Below, piece by piece: positions 33,066-42,407 of a stretch of DNA of 64,000 bases (positions within the stretch are counted from its first letter, which is position 1; each line of letters begins with the position of its first letter). Where the stretch lies: NCBI RefSeq assembly GCF_003261175.1, contig NZ_QLNP01000007.1, positions 1-64,000 on the forward strand, written 5' to 3'. Position numbers and translations under genes: made by a program. Source of the stretch: Arthrobacter globiformis. Lineage in GTDB: Bacteria; Actinomycetota; Actinomycetes; Actinomycetales; Micrococcaceae. Below the pieces are notes generated by a model. It searched no databases. It had not been told where the DNA came from and worked only from the letters and a program-made list of their open reading frames with translations.

Positions 33066-34661
33066 ATGAATCAGCAAAGCCAGGGCCAGCCGGGCCCGGC
33101 CCGGCAGGACCCAGCTCAGCCGGGCCAGGGCCAGGCGCCGCTCGGGGCGGGACCGTCCGGGCGGCCGGAAGCACACAATGCGGCGCCGAATTTCATGAAG
33201 CAGCAGGGTGTGCGGAATGAGGCCGTTGCCGGACCTTTCACCGTCCGGGACCTGACCGTCTTCGCGGCCACCCTTGTCCTCTTTATCGCATCCCTGATTC
33301 CGATGTTCGCTGTGCGCTACAACCTGTGGAACCTCGGAAGCCTGTTCTTCCTGGGGCTCGGCGTGGTGCTGCCGCTCATTGTTGCGGCGTTGTTTGTGGC
33401 CCGCCGGCTCGCCCCCGACACGAAGGTCCGCATCGGGTCCCTTTCGGTGGACCAGTTCGGTTCCGTGGTGGCCTCGTTCGCGGTGGCCTTCTTCTTCCTG
33501 TCCGTTGCCGGCGCCTACACGCCCAGCCTGCTCGTGGGCCTGATCGGTTCCCTCGTGCTGCTGGCCGCCACTGTGCTGGCCCGGTTCATCCCGTTCTTCG
33601 CCGGCGACTTCCTGGACCGCCCCGACGCCCCGGCCCACATTATGGCGCGGGACTCAGCCGTTCCCGTGCGCAAGCCCAAAGCGCCCAAGGAGCCGAAGCC
33701 TGCCGCTGCCAAGCCGGGTGCTGGTTCCACTAAGGGGGCTGTTGCGGCGGGTGCTGGGGCCGGCGCCGCTGCCGCTGGCGCCGCCGTCCCAGCGGGTCCT
33801 GAAGCCCGCGGCCCTGTTTCCTCTGGTCCGGTTTCCTCCGGGCATGTTTCCCACGGTGCGACGGCGGTCGGCCAGACGGGCAAGGGTGCCGCCCAGGCCA
33901 GCACCGCCGGTGCCGTAATTCCCGGTGCTACAGCCGACATTGCCGGAACCGCCGGTGCAGCTGCTGCCGGTGCTGGGAACGGCGGCGCAGGAACCGCCGG
34001 CGCAGCGCCGGCCACCGGGATGTGGCCCGGCGCTAACGCCGCGAGTAGCGCTGCAGCGTCGCCGGAAACGGGACAGGCCGCCGTCGTTCCTTCTGCGCAG
34101 ACTGTGGACGCGGCCGCGCAGGGGGGTACAGTGCCGTCCGCAAAAGCCGACGCGGCCGCGCAGCGGACCGCGGAAGCCGAGCAGACCCAGCTTGACGGAG
34201 TCACGGCCGCCCCGGCGGCTGCCGCAGGAGCGCCGGCAGCGGAGGCGGCTGCCACCGGGGCGCCCGCAGCGGAAGCCCCCGTCGCAGAAGGCAAGTCCGG
34301 CGCTGCCGGGCGTGAAGCTGCGGAAGAGGCTGCGCGGGCTGCCTCTGCCACGCCTGCCACCGCCGTCCACCCGAGGGTGGATGTGCAGCAGCAGGTGCGG
34401 TCGCAGGAACCGATCGGTGCCACCGTCGATCCGGCAAGCTGGCCGGAGGAGTCCGAACATGAGCAGGTTCACGAGGCCTTCTGGTTTGCCGTGGCCCAGC
34501 ACCGCACTGCCGTCGATGAGCGCACCGGCGCACCGCTGTTCGGCATCGAACCCGGAGGCTGGGTCTTGGCACTGGAAGACCGCGGGGACGAATTCCTGGT
34601 CCAGCACACGGATGGCCGGGTGGGTGTCCTGCGCGACCTCAGCAATATCGAGCGCGGCTAG
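33066..34661 (+). CDS. Membrane protein with long Ala-rich linker and conserved C-terminal domain
   Basis: 531 residues in three parts. Residues 1-50 are Gln/Pro/Gly-rich and polar. Residues 60-180 hold four predicted helices (VFAATLVLFIASLIPMFAV, LFFLGLGVVLPLIVAALFV, VVASFAVAFFFLSVAGAY and LVGLIGSLVLLAATVLARF). A linker of about 260 residues, mostly Ala, Gly and Pro with short repeats such as GPVSSG, leads to a compact C-terminal domain of about 75 residues (EAFWFAVAQHRTAV to VLRDLSNIERG). AAGGAG with a 6-nt spacer supports the start. Function unknown. nth follows after 9 nt. Confidence 0.8.
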   Translation: MNQQSQGQPGPARQDPAQPGQGQAPLGAGPSGRPEAHNAAPNFMKQQGVRNEAVAGPFTVRDLTVFAATLVLFIASLIPMFAVRYNLWNLGSLFFLGLGVVLPLIVAALFVARRLAPDTKVRIGSLSVDQFGSVVASFAVAFFFLSVAGAYTPSLLVGLIGSLVLLAATVLARFIPFFAGDFLDRPDAPAHIMARDSAVPVRKPKAPKEPKPAAAKPGAGSTKGAVAAGAGAGAAAAGAAVPAGPEARGPVSSGPVSSGHVSHGATAVGQTGKGAAQASTAGAVIPGATADIAGTAGAAAAGAGNGGAGTAGAAPATGMWPGANAASSAAASPETGQAAVVPSAQTVDAAAQGGTVPSAKADAAAQRTAEAEQTQLDGVTAAPAAAAGAPAAEAAATGAPAAEAPVAEGKSGAAGREAAEEAARAASATPATAVHPRVDVQQQVRSQEPIGATVDPASWPEESEHEQVHEAFWFAVAQHRTAVDERTGAPLFGIEPGGWVLALEDRGDEFLVQHTDGRVGVLRDLSNIERG

Positions 34662-34670
34662 CCGGCCGCC

Positions 34671-35648
34671 GTGGCCGATTCCGCTTCGCGCCGGCGCGGC
34701 ACGCCGGGCATCCCGGTGGCACCTGCTTCCGGGGACGTTCCCACGGGCGTGTCCGGGGAGGCCCCCGCGGACATGGCCGCCGGGGCTCCCGCGGGCGTCT
34801 CCGGGGACGCTCCCGCGGATACCCTCCCCGCCGGAAGTGGGCCCGGGGACAGCCCGCGGGCCCGCTCGGGCGAGTCGCCCCTGGCCCTGAAGCGCCGGGC
34901 GCGCAGGATCAACCGGGCCCTCGCCGAGCAGTACCCGTACGCCCACGCCGAGCTCGACTTCCGGAACCCTTTCGAGCTCCTCGTAGCCACCGTGCTTTCC
35001 GCGCAGACCACGGACGTGACGGTCAACCTGATCACGCCGCTGCTCTTCTCCCGCTTTCCAGACGCGCGCGCCATGGCGGAAGCGGACACCGCGGAGCTGG
35101 AAGCGATCATCAAGCCGACCGGGTTTTTCCGCGCCAAGACGAGGAATCTCCTCGCGCTGGCCAACCGCGTGGTGGACGAGTTCGACGGCGTGGTGCCCGG
35201 GCGGCTGGAAGACCTGGTGACGCTGCCGGGCGTTGGAAGGAAAACGGCGAACGTGGTGCTGGGCAATGCGTTCGGCATCCCCGGAATTACGGTGGACACC
35301 CACTTCGGGCGACTGGCGCGGCGCTTCGGCTGGACGGAGTCTGATGACCCGGTCCGGATCGAGTCCGACGTGGCGGAACTGTTTGAGCCCCGGGACTGGA
35401 CCATGCTGTCCCACCGCGTGGTCTTTCATGGCCGGAGGGTGTGCCATTCCCGCAAGCCGGCCTGCGGGGCCTGTGCCGTGGCCAACTGGTGCCCCAGCTT
35501 TGGCTCGGGCGAGACGAACCCCGCCAAGGCCGCGAAACTGCTGAAGTACGAACTGGCGCCCGGAAGCGAGGAGCTCCTGGCGAGGCTGCTGGCCGAGACC
35601 CACCGCGCCGCCGAGATCCGGATGGAATCGCAGCGGAGGACGCCATGA
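34671..35648 (+). CDS. nth: Endonuclease III (DNA glycosylase/AP lyase)
   Basis: Base-excision repair of oxidised pyrimidines. The core begins near residue 70. The helix-hairpin-helix [13 protein letters not shown] carries the catalytic Lys, and [15 protein letters not shown] the catalytic Asp. The 4Fe-4S cluster cysteines follow the pattern C-x6-C-x2-C-x5-C in [17 protein letters not shown]. At 325 residues it is about 100 longer than E. coli Nth: the first 70 residues are a low-complexity Pro/Ala/Gly stretch with an internal repeat ([18 protein letters not shown]), which may be an unstructured tail, or the true start may be further in. Confidence 0.95.
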   Translation: MADSASRRRGTPGIPVAPASGDVPTGVSGEAPADMAAGAPAGVSGDAPADTLPAGSGPGDSPRARSGESPLALKRRARRINRALAEQYPYAHAELDFRNPFELLVATVLSAQTTDVTVNLITPLLFSRFPDARAMAEADTAELEAIIKPTGFFRAKTRNLLALANRVVDEFDGVVPGRLEDLVTLPGVGRKTANVVLGNAFGIPGITVDTHFGRLARRFGWTESDDPVRIESDVAELFEPRDWTMLSHRVVFHGRRVCHSRKPACGACAVANWCPSFGSGETNPAKAAKLLKYELAPGSEELLARLLAETHRAAEIRMESQRRTP

Positions 35649-36322
35649 CAGCGCGCCAGGACCTGGTGGACCTCGTCCATTCAATCAGGGCTGGTACCGG
35701 TCCTGCCCGGAATCCCTACTGGCGCAGGCTGACCGTTGACGAGTCCGTTGCCCGTAAGGCGGCCGTCCTGATCCTTTTCGGCGCCCTGGACGACGTGCCT
35801 GCAGCCTCCGGCAAGCCGCTCGTTGCTGCCGACTTGGACGTCCTGCTCCTGGAACGCGCCCACACCCTCGACGACCATCCAGGCCAGGTGGCCTTTCCCG
35901 GCGGCGGCATCCACGTGGGGGAGACGCCGGTGGAAGCCGCGCTTCGGGAAGCGGAGGAGGAAACCGGGGTGGACCCGTCCGGCGTCGAAGTACTGGGTGC
36001 CCTGCCGGAACTGGCCCTCCCGCGCGGAAACTTTCTGGTTACCCCGGTCCTGGCCTGGTGGGCCTCCCCGTCGCCGGTCCGGGTGGTGGACTACGGCGAG
36101 TCCGCCCAGGTCTTCCGGGTGCCGGTCCGCGACCTGCTGGACCCCGAGAACCGCACCATGGCTGCTGTGACGCGCATGAACCAGACGTTTCAGAGCCCGG
36201 CGTTCAACGTGAACAGCCTGGTGGTCTGGGGCTTTACGGGCATGATCCTGAACGAACTGTTCGACCAGCTCGGCTGGGCCGTTCCCTGGGACAGGACCAG
36301 GCTTCACCCTCTGGACCTCTAG
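35645..36322 (+). CDS. NUDIX hydrolase, CoA pyrophosphatase type
   Basis: 225 residues. The NUDIX box reads [24 protein letters not shown], preceded by [11 protein letters not shown], which matches the UPF0035/CoA-pyrophosphatase signature upstream of the box. Likely hydrolyses CoA or related diphosphates. The ATG overlaps the nth stop by 4 nt (ATGA), so the two are translationally coupled. From memory, nth and a NUDIX gene are also close neighbours in mycobacteria. Confidence 0.9.
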   Translation: MTARQDLVDLVHSIRAGTGPARNPYWRRLTVDESVARKAAVLILFGALDDVPAASGKPLVAADLDVLLLERAHTLDDHPGQVAFPGGGIHVGETPVEAALREAEEETGVDPSGVEVLGALPELALPRGNFLVTPVLAWWASPSPVRVVDYGESAQVFRVPVRDLLDPENRTMAAVTRMNQTFQSPAFNVNSLVVWGFTGMILNELFDQLGWAVPWDRTRLHPLDL

Positions 36323-36336
36323 GCGCTACTGCGGTT

Positions 36337-36528
36337 TTAGTGCTGCGATTTCCGCAGGTCCACCACCAGGCCGGTGGCGGCGTTTTCGCGCAATGCGTTG
36401 ATGCCGGCCACTACCCCCGAAACGCTCTTGAACCGCGGCGACTCTGCCACGATGTTTCCGTCCCCATCGATGAGACGGAATTTGTAAGACTGATCGCTGT
36501 CCTGGTGAACTTCAAACTTGCCCGCCAT
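36337..36528 (-). CDS. DUF1508 (YegP-like) small protein
   Basis: 63 residues: MAGKFEVHQDSDQSYKFRLID, then GNIVAESPRFKSVSGVVAGIN. One DUF1508 repeat, a small beta-beta-beta-alpha fold of unknown function; E. coli YegP has two. Convergent with the NUDIX gene, 14 nt apart. Confidence 0.9.
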   Translation of the reverse strand: MAGKFEVHQDSDQSYKFRLIDGDGNIVAESPRFKSVSGVVAGINALRENAATGLVVDLRKSQH

Positions 36529-36871
36529 TGGCGTGGAAACCCCCTGCTGATGCTTCGTCGCACGTGCCGGGCCAACTTATTGCCACTGCCCGGCCACCAT
36601 AGAGCGTAGTGGCCCACACCACACGAAGCGAACTACTCGCCGGTACATTACTCAGTACAACCCCATGTTCCCTGTGCGGCGGATGTGACTTTTGTTTCCG
36701 CTGGGGAAGGGCTAGTCTGCGGCCACCAAGTAGGCCCGGGCGGGGCCGAACGACGCCGTCGTGGGGCACTTTGGTGGTGTCGCCGTCGTGAATTACGACG
36801 GCGGCCGGCGAGTCGCGCGTCAAAGTGCCCCGTTTCGGTCTGGTCGATTCTCCGGGACTGAGCGTCGGCAG
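36529..36871. other. Intergenic region with a large nested inverted repeat
   Basis: About 340 nt between the DUF1508 gene start and the polymerase stop. It contains the inverted repeat at 36763-36841 described separately. No supported reading frame was found. Confidence 0.5.
36763..36841. repeat. Nested inverted repeat downstream of the polymerase gene
   Basis: Outer arms GGGGCACTTTG (36763-36773) and CAAAGTGCCCC (36831-36841) are exact inverses; an inner hairpin GCCGTCGT/ACGACGGC (36782-36789 and 36795-36802) sits inside with a 5-nt loop. It could terminate the polymerase transcript on the minus strand, 31 nt past its stop, or be a small mobile or structured element. Confidence 0.65.
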
Positions 36872-38689
36872 CTACTTTGCGTTGTCGTAGGAATCGACGA
36901 CGGCGACGCTCACCGGGAATTCGACCGGAATGGGGCCAAAGAGCAGCTCCTTGGCGGCGTTGGCGGCGTCCTCGACGGCGCGGATGCAGGCGTCCACGGC
37001 GGAGTCGGGGGCGTGGACCATCACCTCGTCGTGCAGGAAAAAGACGAGTTCCCCGGTGACTGAACCGTCGGCACGCATGGTGCGCAGCCGGCGTCGTAAT
37101 TCTGCCAGCCAGCATGCCGCCCAATCTGCCGCGGAACCCTGGACAACGAAGTTCCGGGTGCATCGTCCGCGGGAACGCGCGATTGAGTCCGCGCGGCGCT
37201 GTTCCTCTGCCGAGGTGGAGCGCTGGCTGAGGAACCACCGTTCAGACGGCGGCGGGCTGCTGCGCCCCAGGCGCGAGGTGACCGTCCTGCCGGCTTCGCC
37301 GTCGCGGGCGGCGCGCTCGACGAAGCCCACCGCACGGGGGTAGATCCTGGCCAGCTGCGGCATCAGCCGGCCCGCCTCCCCGGAGGTGGCGCCGTACATC
37401 GCGCCCAGCAGGGCCATCTTTGCCTTGGCCCGGTCGCCGCCGAAGCCCTTGGCAGCGATTCCCGCGTAGAGATCCTGGTCCCGGGCGGCTTCGGCCATGG
37501 ACGAATCCTGCGCGAGCGCGGCGAGAACACGGGGTTCCAGCTGGGAGGCGTCGGCCACGATAAGCTTATGCCCCGGGTCTGCGTGCACGGCGCCGCGGAC
37601 CTGGCGGGGGATTTGCAGTGCCCCGCCACCGCGTGACGCCCAGCGGCCCGAGACCACTCCGCCCACCACGTATTCGGGCCGGAACCTCCCGTTCCGCACC
37701 CAGGCGTCCAGCCACGCCCAGCCGTTGGCGGTGTGCAGCCGTGACAGTTTCTTATAGGCCAGCAGGGGCGCGATGGCCGGGTGGCTGGATCCCTTCAGCT
37801 CCCATTGCCGGGTGGACTTCACCTCGATGCCGTTGCGGTGCAGGGCTCGCATCAGCTCCTGCGGCGAGTCCGGGTTCAGCGACGGCGCGTTTAGCAGGCC
37901 CCGGAGTTCGGTGTTCAGGGCCTCGAGTTTGGCCGGGCGGTGCCCAAGTGGGGGCCGGGAACCCAGGTGCTCCGCGAGGATCTGTTCGTGCAGCTCCTCG
38001 CGCCAAGGCACGCCGGCATGCTGCATTTCGGCCGCGACTAAGGCGCTAGCCGACTCGGCGGCGAGGAGGAGCTGGAGCCGCTGCCGCCGGTTGCCGTCAC
38101 CTGCGGTGTCTGGTTCGCCGGCGGCTGCGAGGGCCTCCTGCTGGGCTGCATATTCGGCGCGCAGCTCGGCCAGGGTCTGCCGCGGTTGGGCTGCCGTGCC
38201 CGGGTCGTCGAAGAGGGCTCCCTGGTCCGCGGGCGGAGGGGGCGGCTGGAGCAGCCGGGGCGGCTGCAGCTCGTCGTCCTGGGTGAGTTTCTCAGCGTTT
38301 CCCGCGTACGGAGTGTGGGCCGTGAACTCGGAATGAGCCAAAATGGCGCCGCACAGCGAGAGGTCGTAGCAGCGTTCCACGTCGACGCCCGCCGCCAGCA
38401 GCGACGGGTACCAGTCCTGGGTGCGGTGCCAGATCCAGCGCGGGCGGCGCTTCTCGAGCTCGCGGACGAGGGCGGCTAGCCCGGTGCCGCTGCCGGGTGC
38501 GGTTTGCGCTCCGGTCTGCGGGTCGGTTCGGGGTGCGGTCTGGGGCGCTGCGGGTGGCCGGGCTTCCTGGTGGGCTCGCGGACACAGGCTCACGACCCGT
38601 GGCTCCGGATTGGCCGGGTGGGGGAGGCCCTCGGCCGTAAGTTCCTGAATGGCTGCGCCGTCGGGGTGGGCGGCGAGCAACAGATACAT
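36872..38689 (-). CDS. Family A DNA polymerase without 5' nuclease domain
   Basis: 605 residues. The C-terminal half is a family A polymerase: motif A VADASQLEPRVLAALAQD (usually DYSQIELR), motif B RAKAKMALLGAMYGATSG (Lys and YG retained) and motif C FFLHDEVMV with the catalytic Asp. The N-terminal part is divergent, with a Pro/Thr/Gln-rich insertion near residue 50, and looks like the 3'-5' exonuclease-like domain of the bifunctional exonuclease/polymerase proteins annotated in Arthrobacter; exonuclease carboxylates are not obvious. No FEN-type 5' nuclease. This is an extra polymerase beside the housekeeping PolA. Divergent from the tad locus. Confidence 0.85.
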   Translation of the reverse strand: MYLLLAAHPDGAAIQELTAEGLPHPANPEPRVVSLCPRAHQEARPPAAPQTAPRTDPQTGAQTAPGSGTGLAALVRELEKRRPRWIWHRTQDWYPSLLAAGVDVERCYDLSLCGAILAHSEFTAHTPYAGNAEKLTQDDELQPPRLLQPPPPPADQGALFDDPGTAAQPRQTLAELRAEYAAQQEALAAAGEPDTAGDGNRRQRLQLLLAAESASALVAAEMQHAGVPWREELHEQILAEHLGSRPPLGHRPAKLEALNTELRGLLNAPSLNPDSPQELMRALHRNGIEVKSTRQWELKGSSHPAIAPLLAYKKLSRLHTANGWAWLDAWVRNGRFRPEYVVGGVVSGRWASRGGGALQIPRQVRGAVHADPGHKLIVADASQLEPRVLAALAQDSSMAEAARDQDLYAGIAAKGFGGDRAKAKMALLGAMYGATSGEAGRLMPQLARIYPRAVGFVERAARDGEAGRTVTSRLGRSSPPPSERWFLSQRSTSAEEQRRADSIARSRGRCTRNFVVQGSAADWAACWLAELRRRLRTMRADGSVTGELVFFLHDEVMVHAPDSAVDACIRAVEDAANAAKELLFGPIPVEFPVSVAVVDSYDNAK

Positions 38690-38895
38690 ATGTCTAATTC
38701 TGCCTTGTCGCCACGCTGTTGGCGCCGTGCATAGCGTCTCGTGTGCCACCGGACTGTCCGCGCCGCCCCCGCTCCTGTCCTCTGCCTCTGACATCCACGG
38801 GAGCCGGGCTTTCCTCGTCCGAGTCGAGGGCTGGTTTTTCCACATACACTCACTCGTCTCTAACGGGCAGCCGGTCCTTTGGGCACAGTTGCTGC

Positions 38896-40206
38896 ATGAG
38901 CAGGCATCACGCCCGGAACCGGCGACTCCCATCAGACCCGGACACCGCGCTGCCGGATGCTGCGCCGCCAGAGGCCAAGCCGCCCGGTGCTGCGGCGCCT
39001 GGTGCCGACGGTCTTTGGGCAGGGCCGGCGCGCGGCTTCCCGGATGGACCCTCACCGGCGCCTTGGAGCAGCCGGCGGCCAGCGGCCCAGCCCAGACCGG
39101 CGCAGGTGGAGTCACTGACCGGCACTGAACCCGGAACCTGGCTCCCCGCTGACGGCGGCGACGTCCTGCTGGTCACGGCATTTGAGTTCCTGCGGGGTGA
39201 AGTGCAGCGGATTGTTGCAGCCGCCGGAGGGCGGCTCCGGGTGGTGGACGACGTTGTGGAGGCCGCGCCATTCTGGGATTCCGCCGCCGACGTCCTGGTA
39301 GGCAGCGATGTCCGTGAACTGCCGCCCCGGCGCCGTGCCCCCGCCGTCCTCGTCGGGCTGAGCGGGGAAGGGGATACTCTCTGGCATCTGGGAGCCGCCT
39401 TGGGGGCACAACGCGTCGCCGTTCTTCCCGACGCCGCCGCGTGGCTGGCCGAGTACCTCAGCCGGTCACGTTCACCGGAGGCAGGAGGCCTGGTGCTCGG
39501 CATCACCGGGGGCTGCGGAGGGGCAGGCGCCACCACTGCGGCGGCGTGGCTCGCGCAGGCCGCAGCTGAACTCGGTGCCCGGGTCCTGCTCGTCGACGCC
39601 GATCCCTGGGGCGGCGGACTCGAACTGGCCCTGGCCGCGGAGGAGTCCCCCGGTCTCCGCTGGCCGGACCTGGCCGATGCCAGTGGCAGCATTGACCCGC
39701 AGCAGCTCGCGGACGCCTTACCCGTCGCCGGAGGGTTCTCATTTTTGTCCTGGCCCGGAAGCAGGGAACGGCCGCCGCTCGTGGACCCGGTTACCGTGGG
39801 AAACGTCCTCGACGCCGCGCGGCGGGGCTACGAGGTGGTGGTTGTCGATATCGGCCGCAACGCCGAGCCGCTGCGCACGTTCGCCTGGGATTGCGACCGC
39901 CTCCTCGTCGTCGTACCGGCCCAGCTGAAGGCTGCAGTCGCCGCCGCACGGCTGCTGCAGGAACTTCCTCCGGTCGAATCGGCCCTGGTCATCAGGGGAA
40001 AGGCCGGGGTTGCTCTTGACGCCGCGCTGGTGGCCGAGTCCGTGGGGCTCCCCTTGCACGGAGTGATGCCGGAGGTGCGGGGGACGGCCTCGGCCACTGA
40101 ACTGGGCCGCCTGCTCGACCAGGGCAGGCGTAAGACTGTTCGGCGTTTCGCCTCGTCTGTGCTGGGCCTCCTCGCCGGCGACCTGCAGGCCGGGGACCTC
40201 CAGTGA
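38896..40206 (+). CDS. ssd: Ssd/CpaE-like septum-site or pilus-assembly P-loop protein
   Basis: 436 residues. A Pro/Ala-rich N-terminal segment of about 80 residues is followed by a receiver-like region and a MinD/ParA-type ATPase fold. The nucleotide-binding loop region is LGITGGCGGAGATTAAAW, where the usual GKGGxGKT lysine is missing; VLLVDADPWGGGLEL is the Walker A'-like/Walker B region. Equivalent to mycobacterial Ssd (Rv3660c) and the CpaE/TadZ proteins that localise Tad machinery. The first tad gene starts inside its stop codon (GTGA overlap). Confidence 0.88.
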   Translation: MSRHHARNRRLPSDPDTALPDAAPPEAKPPGAAAPGADGLWAGPARGFPDGPSPAPWSSRRPAAQPRPAQVESLTGTEPGTWLPADGGDVLLVTAFEFLRGEVQRIVAAAGGRLRVVDDVVEAAPFWDSAADVLVGSDVRELPPRRRAPAVLVGLSGEGDTLWHLGAALGAQRVAVLPDAAAWLAEYLSRSRSPEAGGLVLGITGGCGGAGATTAAAWLAQAAAELGARVLLVDADPWGGGLELALAAEESPGLRWPDLADASGSIDPQQLADALPVAGGFSFLSWPGSRERPPLVDPVTVGNVLDAARRGYEVVVVDIGRNAEPLRTFAWDCDRLLVVVPAQLKAAVAAARLLQELPPVESALVIRGKAGVALDAALVAESVGLPLHGVMPEVRGTASATELGRLLDQGRRKTVRRFASSVLGLLAGDLQAGDLQ

Positions 40207-41564
40207 GCGCTCATCTGGGAGTGCCCCCGGCCGGTGCCGATGCCGGCGGCCGCGCCGCCCCCGGTTTTCCTGGTGCATCGGTTTCCCGCGCCGCGCTCGC
40301 GGAGACTGCCGGGCGGCGGCGTGCGGCCCGGGTCCTGGACGCAGGGCTTCTTGAGACCGTCCGTGAGTCGGTCATGGCCGACGCCGGGCCGGTGACCCCG
40401 TCGCGGGTGGCGGCTGCGGTGCAGGCCACCGGGAAGCTGCTCGGCACAGCTGGTTCCCTCGCCGCCGCTGAACGCATCAGTGCTGAGCTCAATGGCCTCG
40501 GGCCGCTGCAGCACCTCGTCCGGGACCCGTCGGTCACGGACATCTTCGTGAACGCCCCGGACTCCGTCTGGCTGGACAGGGGCCGCGGCATCGAACGGAC
40601 ATCCGTAACCTTCGCGGGGGAAGCCCAGCTCAGGGCCCTTGCCGCCAGGCTGGTGGCATCGGGCGGCAGGCGGCTGGACGACGGATCGCCGTGCGTGGAT
40701 GTGCGGCTCGCGGGCGGCTACCGGGTCCATGCGGTCCTGCCGCCCATCTCGGCGGCCGGCACGCTGCTCAGCATCAGGATTCGGCGGGAACAGGTTTTCA
40801 CCCTGGACGAGCTCCGGGACGGGGGGATGTTTGGGGCGCTGGTTCAATGCGTTCTGGAACGCATGGTGGAGCAGCGGCTGAGCTTCCTGGTCAGCGGGGC
40901 AACCGGCTCCGGAAAGACGACCCTCCTGTCCACCCTGCTGGGGCTCTGCCATCCGGGGGAGCGGCTGGTCCTGATCGAGGACGCCTCGGAGCTGAACCCG
41001 GTGCACCCGCACGTGGTCTCGCTGGAGTCGCGGCACGGCAACCTCGAGGGAGGTGGCGCCGTGGACCTCGGGGAACTCGTTCGCCAGGCCCTGAGGATGC
41101 GGCCGGACCGCCTGATTGTGGGAGAGTGCCGTGGTGCCGAGGTGCGCGAACTCCTGACCGCCATGAACACGGGCCACACCGGAGGCGGCGGCACCATCCA
41201 CGCCAACGCCGCAGGTGCGGTTCCGGCCCGGCTCACCGCTCTCGGAGCCCTTGCCGGGCTTGGGCAGGATGCGGTCCGGCTGCAGGTCGCCAGTGCCCTT
41301 GATGTGGTGGTGCATGTGGCCCGGTCGAGGCAGGGACGTTATGTCGCGTGCATCGGCGTCCTGGCGGAGCGGCCGGGTGGCCTCGACGTCGCCGTGGCCC
41401 TGGACGTTTCAGCCGGCAGGCCGGTTCCCGGGCCGGCGTGGGAGATCCTTGCCCAGCGCCTGGCACTCGATCCGGGCTTGGCGCTGGATCCGGGCTTAGC
41501 CCTGGAGGCAGGCGCGGTCCCCGTTGCCGGCCTGGCCCGCGACTCCGTCCCCGGTGCGTCGTGA
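40203..41564 (+). CDS. tadA: TadA-type pilus assembly ATPase
   Basis: 453 residues. Secretion-ATPase signatures: Walker A SGATGSGKTTLLS, Asp box LVLIEDASEL, Walker B RPDRLIVGECRGAEV and His box HTGGGGTIHAN. Powers assembly of Flp/Tad pili at the inner face of the membrane. The C terminus has a short repeated LALDPG segment. GTG start overlapping the ssd stop by 4 nt, stop overlapping tadB by 4 nt: tight translational coupling. Confidence 0.95.
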   Translation: MSAHLGVPPAGADAGGRAAPGFPGASVSRAALAETAGRRRAARVLDAGLLETVRESVMADAGPVTPSRVAAAVQATGKLLGTAGSLAAAERISAELNGLGPLQHLVRDPSVTDIFVNAPDSVWLDRGRGIERTSVTFAGEAQLRALAARLVASGGRRLDDGSPCVDVRLAGGYRVHAVLPPISAAGTLLSIRIRREQVFTLDELRDGGMFGALVQCVLERMVEQRLSFLVSGATGSGKTTLLSTLLGLCHPGERLVLIEDASELNPVHPHVVSLESRHGNLEGGGAVDLGELVRQALRMRPDRLIVGECRGAEVRELLTAMNTGHTGGGGTIHANAAGAVPARLTALGALAGLGQDAVRLQVASALDVVVHVARSRQGRYVACIGVLAERPGGLDVAVALDVSAGRPVPGPAWEILAQRLALDPGLALDPGLALEAGAVPVAGLARDSVPGAS

Positions 41565-42364
41565 CCGTGGTCTTTGTTGGCATGCTGGCGCTTGCCGCGT
41601 GGCTGATCCTGACCCCCGGGCGTGGGCCACTTCGGCGCGCACGCAGCGCCTTCGGCCCGGGTGGCGCAACACACGGCCGTGTTCGCCGCGGTGGCAGGCC
41701 TGCCACGACGGGACGGGGCGGGTTGGGCCCCGCCCGGGGCCGCCGCAAGGAGACCACCGTGTCCCTGACAGTTGTGGTTCAGCAGCTGGCGGCCCTGCTG
41801 AAGGGTGGCCGATCTCCTTCGCGCCTGTGGGACGAACTGTGGCAGCTTTACGTGGAGCAGGCGTCCGCAGATGACGATGCACGGCAACCACGGCTCAGCC
41901 CCGGATCGGCAGCAGTACTCTCTGCCGCCCGGGGAGCGGCCGTGCGGGGAGCGCCGGTGGCGGACGCAATACGGTCAGCAAGTTCGCCCGCCCGTCATGG
42001 AGCCGGTGGCCGAGAGCCGCGGATCTGGGCTGAGTTGGCAGCCTGCTTCGACATAGCGGCCGCCAGCGGCTGCGCGCTGGCTGACGTCCTGACGCGCTTT
42101 GCGGCTCAGCTGGAGGTTGAGGACGACGCTGAAGCAGCCCGGCAGACAGCGCTCGCCGGACCGAAGGCGACGGTGGCACTGCTGACCTGGCTCCCTCTGC
42201 TGGGACTGGGACTGGGTGTCTGCCTAGGCGTGGACCCGCTGGCGATGTTGCTGGGCACGCCGTTCGGGATGGCGGCGCTGGTCGCGGGCATCGGACTGAC
42301 CGTTGCCGGCCGCGTTTGGTCCGCGAGGCTTGTCCGGGCAGCGGCCGGCGAGGCTGCGTCATGA
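41561..42364 (+). CDS. tadB: TadB-like type II secretion F-domain membrane protein
   Basis: 267 residues. An N-terminal helix (VVFVGMLALAAWLILTPG), a basic Arg/Gly-rich segment, a cytoplasmic helical domain (DVLTRFAAQLEVEDDAEAARQTALAGPKAT) and two C-terminal helices are the layout of the T2SSF domain in TadB. Forms the inner-membrane platform of the pilus machine together with TadC. GTG start chosen because it overlaps the tadA stop. Confidence 0.88.
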   Translation: MTVVFVGMLALAAWLILTPGRGPLRRARSAFGPGGATHGRVRRGGRPATTGRGGLGPARGRRKETTVSLTVVVQQLAALLKGGRSPSRLWDELWQLYVEQASADDDARQPRLSPGSAAVLSAARGAAVRGAPVADAIRSASSPARHGAGGREPRIWAELAACFDIAAASGCALADVLTRFAAQLEVEDDAEAARQTALAGPKATVALLTWLPLLGLGLGVCLGVDPLAMLLGTPFGMAALVAGIGLTVAGRVWSARLVRAAAGEAAS

Positions 42365-42407
42365 TGACCCGCCAGGCGGCCCGCCGCTGTACCGCCGGAC
42401 CTGCCCG

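Noticed and set aside
33654-35684. 676-residue minus-strand open frame opposite the Ala-rich protein and nth
   Set aside because: Arg/Gly/Ser-rich shadow of a GC-rich repetitive gene; nth on the other strand is certain from its catalytic and Fe-S motifs.
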